From JBGPOS01 sp041488155 (GTDB taxonomy: Bacteria > Chloroflexota > Dehalococcoidia > Tepidiformales > Tepidiformaceae), in contig JBGPOS010000115.1 in assembly GCA_041488155.1 (NCBI GenBank), positions 1-6,527 of the forward strand: a DNA stretch of 6,527 bases, read 5' to 3'. The notes beneath the pieces are model-generated. The model saw nothing but the letters and a program-made list of their open reading frames with translations, made no database searches and was not told the origin of the DNA. The translations under genes were made by a program, and so were the position numbers. This document shows, piece after piece, positions 1 to 5,761 of the stretch. Numbering within the stretch: the first letter of the stretch is position 1; each line of letters starts with the position of its first letter.

Positions 1-157
1 CATTCCCCGACTCGTCGCGGAAGATGACGTTGTCGTCGCGATTGCTGTTGAAGGGCGGGTCGAGGTAGACCAGGTCGACGGCGGCATCGGGCAGGTAGCG
101 ACGCAGGATGTCGAGGTTGTCGCCGTAGTAGAGGACGTTGGTGGCGAGGTCAGGCAC
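1..157 (-). CDS. Site-specific DNA methyltransferase, N-terminal part (gene runs off the left edge)
   Basis: This is the 5' end of a DNA methyltransferase gene; 52 codons are visible before the window ends. The protein begins MPDLATNVLYYGDNLDIL and contains the catalytic motif IV in the context VYLDPPFNSN at about residues 30-39. An early DPPF motif is typical of beta-class N6-adenine/N4-cytosine methyltransferases (N6_N4_Mtase family), which transfer methyl from S-adenosylmethionine to an exocyclic amino group in DNA. The start is GTG at 157-155. The copy at 6333 aligns with it from the first codon and uses ATG there. The first 8 bases overlap the end of the upstream nuclease gene, so translation is probably coupled. 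The residue after NRD is D, where the 6333 copy has Y. Whether the rest of the gene is intact cannot be seen. This is copy 1 of a three-copy repeat. Confidence 0.85.
   Translation of the reverse strand, partial: MPDLATNVLYYGDNLDILRRYLPDAAVDLVYLDPPFNSNRDDNVIFRDESGN
1..157 (-). repeat. Direct repeat, methyltransferase 5' end, copy 1
   Basis: Aligns without gaps to 6177-6333 with 148 of 157 bases identical by hand count, including an unbroken 61-base identity (96-156) and a 48-base one (47-94). The copy may extend beyond the left edge. Similarity to the other copies stops at the start codon. Confidence 0.85.
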
Positions 158-965
158 TGATCTGGTTCTCGCCCTGCTGGAGTTCGGCTAGTGGCGGGCG
201 CAGCGTCAGGAGATCCACAGCACGGCCGGGCTCATTTCCGAGGTCTCGCTTTCCGGAGCAACCGTGCGATACGCAGCGAAACCACCAGCCGTGTTGGGAC
301 CGACCGAGCACCATCGGGCTCTGGCAGATTGGGCAAGGTTCTGAGCGGCGGGCCTCTTCGACGCGTGCGTATAGAACCCGCCGGTCGATCATCTCCATGC
401 CGCTGCGCTGTGCCTCCTGCCGTGCCTGCTCGGTGAATTCGGAAAGAGTCACATAGATACCATCCGAGCCTCGCAATCCCTCCCGGAGGAGTGTTCCCCC
501 GAAGTTGCGCACGTCGTTGACTCCCACCTGCCATGCAGTCCACCGCTTGCATTGAACGATGCGGCGCTCAGTTCCTTTCGTCAGCTCCAAGTCGATATTG
601 CCGTCAGGACCATCCTGGCGTCCCGTCTCGCGGACCTTCCAATCATCGCGCCGAAAGAGCTCACCCACCATCCACTCGAACTCCTCAGCGCTAAGGAGTC
701 GCAGGTTCGTCGTCCACTCGACGAGGTTTCGCCGGTTCTTCGCTTCAAGCTGAACGCTGAGCCAGCCAAGGCTGACCGTGGCGGCCAAGGTGACGCCAAT
801 CAAGTTCGCCGCCATGAGGTTCGGGATCGACCAACTGAGAGCCAGCGGCAGCGCCAGCCCGACACCCGGGTACAGCACCAGAGAAACCAGTGCGACGGTC
901 CGACCGGACCCCCGGGCAACCAGGGCGAGCAACGCTCGGTCGAAGAACCGGTCCAGTTTAGTCAC
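150..965 (-). CDS. Membrane-anchored Mrr-like restriction endonuclease with C-terminal zinc ribbon
   Basis: Predicted type II-like or modification-dependent DNA endonuclease of 271 residues from the chosen GTG start (965-963). Two hydrophobic segments lie at about residues 22-44 and 48-71, suggesting a hairpin membrane anchor with the nuclease in the cytosol. An Mrr-type domain follows: LSAEEFEWMVGELF at 91-104, GPDGNIDLEL at 119-128 and VQCKRW at 137-142. This is the D...QxK form of the PD-(D/E)XK site, with D125, Q138 and K140 as likely catalytic residues. A zinc ribbon follows (CPIC at 211-214, CVSHGC at 231-236). The frame stays open a further 34 codons upstream, but that stretch lies over the methyltransferase remnant at 968-1120 read in another frame and is Arg/Pro-rich, so I do not count it. 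The stop overlaps the downstream methyltransferase start by 8 bases, pointing to a restriction-modification pair. No good Shine-Dalgarno is visible; initiation may depend on the remnant ORF that ends 2 bases upstream. The exact start is uncertain. Confidence 0.82.
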   Translation of the reverse strand: MTKLDRFFDRALLALVARGSGRTVALVSLVLYPGVGLALPLALSWSIPNLMAANLIGVTLAATVSLGWLSVQLEAKNRRNLVEWTTNLRLLSAEEFEWMVGELFRRDDWKVRETGRQDGPDGNIDLELTKGTERRIVQCKRWTAWQVGVNDVRNFGGTLLREGLRGSDGIYVTLSEFTEQARQEAQRSGMEMIDRRVLYARVEEARRSEPCPICQSPMVLGRSQHGWWFRCVSHGCSGKRDLGNEPGRAVDLLTLRPPLAELQQGENQISA

Positions 966-967
966 GT

Positions 968-1120
968 TCAGCCATGCACCCACGTGCTGACCTTGTCGTC
1001 GCGATTGGAGTTGACGGCCGGGCCCAGGTATGCGAGGTCGACGGCGGCATCGGGCAGGTAGCGACACAGGATGTCGAGGTTGTCGCCGTTGTAGAGGACG
1101 TCGGTGGCGAGGTCGGTCAT
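968..1120 (-). pseudogene. Decayed 5' fragment of the DNA methyltransferase gene (copy 2)
   Basis: This 50-codon open frame starts at ATG 1120-1118. It reads MTDLATDVLYNGDNLDIL, then DAAVDLAYLGPAVNSNRDD, matching the methyltransferase N-termini at 157 and 6333. The catalytic motif DPPF has become GPAV, so it cannot encode a working methyltransferase even before truncation. Similarity ends near position 992 (about codon 43). The last codons (KVSTWVHG) are unrelated, and TGA at 970-968 closes the frame 2 bases before the GTG of the nuclease gene. Against copy 3 I count 15 differences in 129 aligned bases. Seven cluster in the 20-odd bases around motif IV. It could survive only as debris, or as a leader ORF coupled to nuclease translation. 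Confidence 0.8.
992..1120 (-). repeat. Direct repeat, methyltransferase 5' end, copy 2
   Basis: Aligns without gaps to 6205-6333 with 15 differences in 129 bases. This is the most diverged copy, with substitutions concentrated at motif IV. It has the TCC serine codon of copy 3 but the NRDD variant of copy 1, a mosaic pattern. Confidence 0.8.
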
Positions 1121-1127
1121 CGGTGCC

Positions 1128-1360
1128 TCAATACCGAAAGCCGCAATAGCGGCAGACGACTGCGTCTGAAGGGATCTTCGGCCGACAGTCCGGGCAGGCC
1201 TTCGTCGTCCCGATCCTCGTGAGTGCCCCGAACCCTTCGCCGCGTCACCAAGCACCAATACGATCAGGCCCACGATGATGGGGAGGACGCCGGGGATGTT
1301 CCCGAGGATCGGGTTGGCGAAGGTCAGGATGATCCCGACTAGCGGCAGCAGGAGGCCCGA
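1128..1360 (-). pseudogene. Frameshifted small membrane protein with C-terminal zinc ribbon
   Basis: Two reading frames on the minus strand together look like one small protein. From 1360 the frame encodes a very hydrophobic stretch (GLLLPLVGIILTFANPILGN, then a second segment GVLPIIVGLIVLVLGDAAKG). The frame that follows ends with KACPDC, ten residues, CRYCGFRY and TGA at 1130-1128, a CX2C-X10-CX2C zinc ribbon. Many small bacterial membrane proteins, such as superinfection-immunity-like proteins, have two membrane segments followed by a C-terminal CRYCG ribbon. The two parts are out of frame with each other, the shift falling at about 1205-1245, and a TGA at 1363-1361 precedes the hydrophobic part with no start codon in frame. 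I read it as a remnant missing its N-terminus. A sequencing error at the frameshift is possible. It ends 7 bases upstream of the methyltransferase remnant's ATG. Confidence 0.6.
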
Positions 1361-1425
1361 TCAGCATCGTCGGCTCCGACGCGGGCCACGTCGTGCGCTC
1401 AATCCCGGTCCATCCATATGGGCAG

Positions 1426-1470
1426 TTTCACCAGGTTAGCAAGGCGTGTCTAGTAAATAATGGTTGACTG
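1426..1470 (+). promoter_or_regulatory. Possible promoter of the four-gene operon
   Basis: An AT-rich patch sits in otherwise GC-rich DNA ahead of the operon. TTTCAC at 1426-1431 and TAGTAAAT at 1451-1458 could serve as -35 and -10 elements, though the spacing is about 19 bases. Alternatively TTGACT at 1464-1469 is a good -35 match, but no convincing -10 follows it. The assignment rests on composition and position only. Confidence 0.3.
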
Positions 1471-1555
1471 ATGCTCGGGCCGATGACAGACTCGGCCGCG
1501 CTGACCGCGTGCGCCCGACGCCCGGCCCCTTCCGGCGCAGACGTGCAGGTGGCAT

Positions 1556-1563
1556 GGGAGGGA
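1556..1563 (+). promoter_or_regulatory. Strong ribosome binding site that decides the start of the membrane protein
   Basis: GGGAGGGA lies immediately before GTG 1567, with 5 bases between its GGAGG core and the start codon. No comparable site precedes ATG 1471 or ATG 1483. This favours initiation at 1567, which removes 32 residues from the longest frame. Confidence 0.6.
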
Positions 1564-1566
1564 CCC

Positions 1567-2751
1567 GTGAGCGCCAGGACATCGGCCGGACTTTCTTACG
1601 CGGCACCATGGATTCCGATCGCGGCGGCAGTGGGGACCCTTGCCTGCCTCTATCTACTGCCCGACTTCGAGACCATTGCGACACGAAGTGTGGCCGTGGG
1701 CCTGGGCCTGGGGTTTGCGGTGATCGTGGGTGCCCTCATCGCCATCGTCACAGCGCCGCGGAGCTCGCCATCGCGCGCCAACAGCCGGTCGTATGCCCTG
1801 GTTCTGCAACGGATCTGCGCTCTCCGCGCGCGGCTCGAGTGCCTGCCCCCCGGCGAACATGCCTGCGCCGAGGTGAAGGAGGCCAAGGACCTCGTCGATC
1901 AGGTCGAGAAACGGCTGGGTCTCGTCGGTGACCCCGATCCGATCGATCCGTCCTGGGCGAGCGGCGCCGCCTACCAGGATCTGTGGACCGGCATCCATCG
2001 CGCGGAGGAGGCGCTGATCGCGTGCGAGTCGCCGGAAGATCTCAGAGCAGGGATCATTCACGACAAGCTCCGCGTGAAGGGCTCGCCCCTGTCGAAATCC
2101 CTTGAACCGGAGCTGGACAGGATCACCACGGAGCTGAACGGGCCGTCCCCAAACCTATTGGAAGTAAGCGCTCGTCTGCGACAGGTTCGCCGAGCGGTGA
2201 ACGAGTACCGCGACGAACGCTGGGACGGCCTCGTTCGCGCTCGCCTCCGCCTTGTGCGGAGCGCGGTCATGACCGCTTGGACCGCGTACGGGCTGTTGAT
2301 TCTGGCGCTCGCAATGCGCGCTTCACGAGACAGCATCACTGCCGGCGGCGCCTTCTTCATCGTCGGCGCGCTGGTTGGGCTGGTGGCTCAGGTCAGGTCC
2401 GATGCCCGCCGTAATGAGGCGGTCGAAGACTACGGGCTCGCCTCCGCAAGGCTCTACCAGACGGTGTTGGCGTCAGGTCTGGCGGGCGTCGCTGGTGTCC
2501 TCCTGATGCCATTCGTGGCCCAGGTGGCCAGCACTGCCTCCGGAGCCGCAGCAGTGCAGCCGACCACCTCCTTCAATGTGGCGCTGAACCCGGGACAGCT
2601 GATTCTGGCCGCCATCTTCGGTCTGTCGCCGCAGATCATCTTCGACCGGCTCACGGCATCGGCCGATCAGTACAAGGCACAGCTCGCGACGACGCAGGCG
2701 GCGCAGCCGGCGGCCGCCACGGTCGATTCGGCGCAGGCGGGCGCTGGGTGA
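1567..2751 (+). CDS. Multi-pass membrane protein, first gene of the MBL/patatin operon
   Basis: A 394-residue membrane protein of unrecognised family. Hydrophobic segments lie at about 14-31, 41-62, 233-250, 258-276 and 300-320. A weaker one (LNPGQLILAAIFGLSPQIIF) spans 340-359. Between segments 2 and 3 is a long, charged, mostly helical region (about 65-232) containing a Cys pair (C93, C100) and heptad-like stretches, probably a cytosolic sensing or oligomerisation domain. The tail after residue 370 is Ala/Gln-rich and low in complexity. The start is GTG 1567, chosen for its strong Shine-Dalgarno. An ATG start at 1471 would add 32 residues without a domain. The stop overlaps the next gene as GTGA, indicating translational coupling. 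Being first in an operon with a hydrolase and a phospholipase, it may anchor or gate them at the membrane; that role is inference. No transporter or channel signature is recognisable. Confidence 0.8.
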   Translation: MSARTSAGLSYAAPWIPIAAAVGTLACLYLLPDFETIATRSVAVGLGLGFAVIVGALIAIVTAPRSSPSRANSRSYALVLQRICALRARLECLPPGEHACAEVKEAKDLVDQVEKRLGLVGDPDPIDPSWASGAAYQDLWTGIHRAEEALIACESPEDLRAGIIHDKLRVKGSPLSKSLEPELDRITTELNGPSPNLLEVSARLRQVRRAVNEYRDERWDGLVRARLRLVRSAVMTAWTAYGLLILALAMRASRDSITAGGAFFIVGALVGLVAQVRSDARRNEAVEDYGLASARLYQTVLASGLAGVAGVLLMPFVAQVASTASGAAAVQPTTSFNVALNPGQLILAAIFGLSPQIIFDRLTASADQYKAQLATTQAAQPAAATVDSAQAGAG

Positions 2752-3248
2752 CGAGCGGCTCGCACTGGCAGCGCTGGACGATCGACGAGCTGGCCGAGGG
2801 GCTTGCCCGCATCCTGGTCGCCGGTGCCAAGGAGCCGCTCGAGTCGTCGCTTGCCGAGGCCCTCGACACCGCCGCGACCCCGGACGTCATCCAGGAAGCC
2901 GTCACAAGGGTCGAGGACCTTTCCCCCGACGAACTGTGGACCGAGGAGCAGCAGGCATACCTGCGTGCTGACCTGCTGGAGCCCTTCGTGCGCCTGCGAG
3001 CGCCGGTCCCCGGCCTGCCTGATCCTCGTCCGCTGCGCGAGGGCGATGTCTTCTGGGTGGTGCTGCCCACCACGGACCAGGAATCCACGCTGGCCGATCT
3101 GACGCCCGCCCAGGTGGTCGCCAGCGCAGACCAGCTGGAAATCCAAGTGTCCGACATCACCGCCGCCGCCCGTCAGCGGGCAAAGGTCGCGAACGAGGCC
3201 GCTCTGCGCGCCGGGTCCAAAGTTGGCCAGGAAATGGAGGCAAGGTGA
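2748..3248 (+). CDS. Small acidic protein of unknown function, second gene of the operon
   Basis: A 166-residue soluble protein that I do not recognise. It starts at GTG 2748, overlapping the previous stop as GTGA, and ends in TGA at 3246-3248, overlapping the next gene. The N-terminal two thirds are acidic and look alpha-helical (WTIDELAEGLARIL at 10-23, LAEALDTA, then SPDELWTEEQQAYLRADLLE at 59-78). A strand-like segment follows (GDVFWVVLPTTDQ at 99-111), then a helical, alanine-rich tail that turns basic. There is no signal peptide, membrane segment, cysteine cluster or catalytic motif. Its position between membrane protein and hydrolase, with overlaps on both sides, suggests an adaptor, chaperone or regulator made in fixed ratio with them. 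It might instead be a neutralising partner of the phospholipase; nothing in the sequence decides this. Confidence 0.75.
   Translation: MTSGSHWQRWTIDELAEGLARILVAGAKEPLESSLAEALDTAATPDVIQEAVTRVEDLSPDELWTEEQQAYLRADLLEPFVRLRAPVPGLPDPRPLREGDVFWVVLPTTDQESTLADLTPAQVVASADQLEIQVSDITAAARQRAKVANEAALRAGSKVGQEMEAR
3236..3240 (+). promoter_or_regulatory. Ribosome binding site for the MBL-fold hydrolase
   Basis: GGAGG lies inside the end of the small acidic gene. It is 7 bases from ATG 3248 but only 4 from GTG 3245, so it favours the ATG as start. Confidence 0.55.
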
Positions 3249-4411
3249 TGGGGGCCGCCCCTGATCTCAACCCGGCCCTTCTGGGAGCGGCGGCCGCCAT
3301 TGACCTGGCCGCGGATGACCTCGCGGTCTTCGTGCTGAGCGTCGGCGACGGCGACGCGATCGTCATCCGATTCCCCGACGAGGGCGGGCGCACGACCCTC
3401 GGCGTCATCGACTGCTTCATCGGCGATAAGAGCGTCGCGCTGCTCCAGGCCCTGTCCCCGCTGGCGGCCGCGCGCATTCGTTTCGTCTGCGCCACCCATC
3501 CCCACTCCGATCACATCGCCGGGCTGCGACAGCTGCTGCGTGCGTTCGATGGCCAGGTCGACGAGTTCTGGGACAGCGGCTTCCGGTTCACCTCCACCAC
3601 GTACCGCAACGTGATCGAGGAGGTGGAAAAGCAGGCAACCAACCGCGGGCTGCGGCTGCTGCGCCCGACCTCGGGCTTCGAGTTCTTCCATGCCGGAGCC
3701 CTGATCACGATCCTGTCGCCCTCGATCGCCCTGCGCAATCGGTATGACACGTACGGGGTGGACCTAAACAACGCTTCCATCGTCATGAAGCTCACCTACC
3801 CGGTGCCGAAGCCGAGCACGGCCTACCCGAAGACCAATGACCCACCGCCCGCCGGCGACGCCGCTCCCAAGAGCAAGACCGTCGTCTTCGGCGGGGATGC
3901 TCAGACCGATGCCTGGGGCCAGGTGCTCCAGGAGTTCCCGCACCTCGACCCCGACGAGCGAATGTGGGCGCGGGCCATCGGCGCCAAGAACGGCCGCACG
4001 CCGCTCGCCTGCGACCTGTTCAAGGTTTCGCACCATTGCTCCAAGCGGGGGGTCAACCTGGAGCTGATCGAGCGCCTGGGCGACCGCGGCGGGGGATTCC
4101 CGAGCCAGGGGCCGCGGTACCTGGTCTCGTCGTGCGCCACCGCCCCCGATTCGCAGTACGGGTTCCCACATAACGTCAGCCAGGAGTTGATGCGCGAGGT
4201 CCGCAACCCGCAGGCGCAGGCCGGCGGGTCGCATCCGCCCGACGACGAGCTGGGGATCCACTACACCTCGCAGCCACTGGGTCCACCAGAAACCGGTCCG
4301 GCCGGCACCATCGCCTACATCATCAAGGCCGATGGCAGCGCTCGCCTCTATCGCCTGGGGGACGCGGTCGGCGCGGCGGCGAGCCTGGCGACGGCGCGAC
4401 TTGTGAACTAG
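3248..4411 (+). CDS. ComEC/Rec2-like metallo-beta-lactamase-fold hydrolase
   Basis: A 387-residue MBL-fold metallohydrolase without signal peptide or membrane segment, so probably cytosolic. The metal-binding motif THPHSDH gives H84, H86, D88 and H89. Further ligand positions appear as FGGDAQTD (D217) and KVSHHCSKRG (His at 262-263). The motif NNASIVMKL at about 174-182 and the KVSHH block are hallmarks of stand-alone ComEC/Rec2-type MBL domains. That family includes nucleases, phosphodiesterases and hydrolases of other small molecules, so the substrate cannot be told. ATG 3248 overlaps the previous stop by one base (TGATG) and has a well-spaced GGAGG; GTG 3245, one codon earlier, is the alternative. 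The C-terminal third is Pro/Gly-rich with no separate domain seen. It is third in the operon, directly before a phospholipase. It could make, destroy or sense a signal for that effector (inference). Confidence 0.87.
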   Translation: MGAAPDLNPALLGAAAAIDLAADDLAVFVLSVGDGDAIVIRFPDEGGRTTLGVIDCFIGDKSVALLQALSPLAAARIRFVCATHPHSDHIAGLRQLLRAFDGQVDEFWDSGFRFTSTTYRNVIEEVEKQATNRGLRLLRPTSGFEFFHAGALITILSPSIALRNRYDTYGVDLNNASIVMKLTYPVPKPSTAYPKTNDPPPAGDAAPKSKTVVFGGDAQTDAWGQVLQEFPHLDPDERMWARAIGAKNGRTPLACDLFKVSHHCSKRGVNLELIERLGDRGGGFPSQGPRYLVSSCATAPDSQYGFPHNVSQELMREVRNPQAQAGGSHPPDDELGIHYTSQPLGPPETGPAGTIAYIIKADGSARLYRLGDAVGAAASLATARLVN

Positions 4412-4417
4412 GAGGAG
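4411..4417 (+). promoter_or_regulatory. Ribosome binding site of the patatin gene
   Basis: GGAGGAG begins on the last base of the MBL gene's TAG stop and sits 7 bases before ATG 4425. It fixes the start of the phospholipase and gives it its own strong initiation signal, unlike the upstream genes, which overlap. Confidence 0.65.
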
Positions 4418-4424
4418 CCATCAC

Positions 4425-5747
4425 ATGCCCTCGCGAACGCTGCCGTTGGCCGCAGCGCCGCCAACGGAGGACGTGACCGCACCGGCACCACCAGATGGGA
4501 TCACCGAAGAGAGCCTGCCGTCGCAGCCGTCACCGACCGAGAAGGCGAAATCGACCTACCTTCCCGGGAGGGAGCGGCGAGGCGTGGCGCTCTGCCTGTC
4601 AGGCGGCGGCTATCGTGCCGCGCTGTTCCACCTGGGAGCCGTGCGCCGCCTGAACGAGCTGGGTGTCCTGGGACGGATCGACACGATCACATCGGTGTCG
4701 GGCGGAAGCATCCTCGCCGCGCACCTTGCCAAGACCATGGGCGCGGCCTGGCCGGCGCCGGGCGAGGTGTTCCCCGACTTCGACACAAAGGTGTCCAAGC
4801 CGTTCCACCTCATGTGCGAGCGCAACATTCGCACTGTTCCGCTGGCGTTGGGCCTGCTTCCGTGGAACTGGGGAGGGCACGCTGCGGTCGATGCCCTGGA
4901 GCGCGAGTACTTCAGCTACCTGACGAAGGCCACGCTCACCAGCCTGCCCACGCGCCCGAACTTCGTGTTCTGCGCGACGGACATGTCATACGGTGTGAAC
5001 TGGACGTTCTCCCGTCACCTGGTGGGAAGCTACATGGCCGGCTACGCCTCCACTCCGGCGGGCTGGACCGTCGCGCGGGCCGTCGCGGCATCGTCGTGCT
5101 TCCCCCCTTTCTTCAATCCACAGCCGATCGGATTGTCCCCGCGCGATCTTGCCCACGGGGACGACAAGTCGACCGAGCGCGACGAGCGCGTGCGAACGCT
5201 CCGTCTGAGCGACGGGGGCCTGTACGACAACATGGGCCTCGAACCTGTATGGAAGAGCCACCTGGTCGTGCTCGTCTCCGAGGGAGGATCGACCTTTGAC
5301 GCCGGCGCCGATGGTGGGCTGCTGTGGCGCCTGAATCGGTACATGGAGGTCCAGGGTCGCGGGGGCGGAGCGACGAGGAAGCGCTGGTTGATCAGCAGCT
5401 TCGCGAAGCGCGTGCTGAGAGGAACGTACTGGGGCATCGGCACCGATATCGCGGACTACGACGTGCCCGTGACCGGCTACCCGCGAGACATCACCAAGAA
5501 GCTGATCGCAGAGATCCGGACGGACCTCGACGCGTTCACTCTCGCGGAGCGCTTTGTGCTGGAGAACCACGGGTACGTCCTCGCCCAGGCAGCGATCCAG
5601 AAATACGCTGACTTTCTGGCACTCAACCCGATGCCGGGGCTCGCCCTCCCGCACCGCGAGTGGATGGATCCGGCCAACATGCAACGGGTCAAACTAGGTC
5701 TGAGGGAAAGCTCGGACCGAAAGCTCCCCTTCGGCCGCTGGGGCTAG
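4425..5747 (+). CDS. Patatin-like phospholipase
   Basis: A 440-residue patatin-family serine hydrolase, predicted to cleave acyl esters of membrane phospholipids. All family hallmarks are present: the oxyanion loop SGGGYRAALFH at 59-69, the nucleophile motif TSVSGGSILAA at 89-99 with S92 as nucleophile, and the aspartate motif LSDGGLYDNMGLEPVW at 261-276 with D263. ASSCFPPFFNP at about 222-232, RKRWLISS and GTYWGIGTDIADY are typical of one bacterial subfamily. The first 45 residues are Pro/Thr-rich and look disordered; there is no signal peptide, so the enzyme is probably cytosolic and acts on the inner leaflet. Patatin enzymes are known effectors in bacterial immunity (CapV in CBASS), where they degrade the host membrane. 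No cyclase lies nearby, so a CBASS assignment is not supported. It is the last gene of the operon, with a 13-base gap after the MBL gene and a hairpin just inside its coding sequence. Confidence 0.92.
   Translation: MPSRTLPLAAAPPTEDVTAPAPPDGITEESLPSQPSPTEKAKSTYLPGRERRGVALCLSGGGYRAALFHLGAVRRLNELGVLGRIDTITSVSGGSILAAHLAKTMGAAWPAPGEVFPDFDTKVSKPFHLMCERNIRTVPLALGLLPWNWGGHAAVDALEREYFSYLTKATLTSLPTRPNFVFCATDMSYGVNWTFSRHLVGSYMAGYASTPAGWTVARAVAASSCFPPFFNPQPIGLSPRDLAHGDDKSTERDERVRTLRLSDGGLYDNMGLEPVWKSHLVVLVSEGGSTFDAGADGGLLWRLNRYMEVQGRGGGATRKRWLISSFAKRVLRGTYWGIGTDIADYDVPVTGYPRDITKKLIAEIRTDLDAFTLAERFVLENHGYVLAQAAIQKYADFLALNPMPGLALPHREWMDPANMQRVKLGLRESSDRKLPFGRWG
4443..4467 (+). repeat. Perfect 8-bp inverted repeat inside the start of the patatin gene
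   Basis: CCGTTGGC at 4443-4450 is perfectly complementary to GCCAACGG at 4460-4467, with a 9-base loop. In mRNA it would form a GC-rich hairpin 16 bases downstream of the ATG, where structure can slow initiation. Part of it encodes the disordered N-terminal tail, which leaves codon choice free. Regulation of the phospholipase is only a suggestion. Confidence 0.5.
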
Positions 5748-5761
5748 TCCAACCGGCAGTC

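Larger units (their letters stand above)
1361..1566. other. Divergent intergenic region upstream of the four-gene operon
   Basis: This stretch lies between the minus-strand zinc-ribbon remnant and the plus-strand operon. It holds the only clearly AT-rich patch of the window (about 1426-1470). The operon's first frame is open back to ATG 1471 and ATG 1483, but neither has a Shine-Dalgarno and the extra 32 residues show no domain, so I leave them untranslated. Nothing else recognisable is present. Confidence 0.5.

Noticed and set aside
966..1067. 34-residue N-terminal extension of the nuclease frame up to ATG 1067
   Set aside because: It covers the methyltransferase remnant in a different frame, is Arg/Pro/Gln-rich, and matches nothing expected before the first membrane segment.
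968..1273. One continuous 101-residue gene on the minus strand
   Set aside because: It is a chance join of part of the hydrophobic zinc-ribbon remnant, an out-of-frame stretch, and the methyltransferase remnant; the two ends belong to different genes.
1464..1931. Long plus-strand frame overlapping the membrane protein
   Set aside because: Arg/Gly/Pro-rich shadow of the +1 frame with no domain, Shine-Dalgarno or homology signal; the overlapping frame carries clear membrane segments.
4986..5684. 232-residue minus-strand frame opposite the patatin gene
   Set aside because: The plus strand carries every patatin motif; the antisense frame is a GC-rich shadow with no recognisable domain.
1567..5747. 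Assignment of the operon to CBASS
   Set aside because: A patatin alone is not enough; no CD-NTase or other CBASS component is present in the window.
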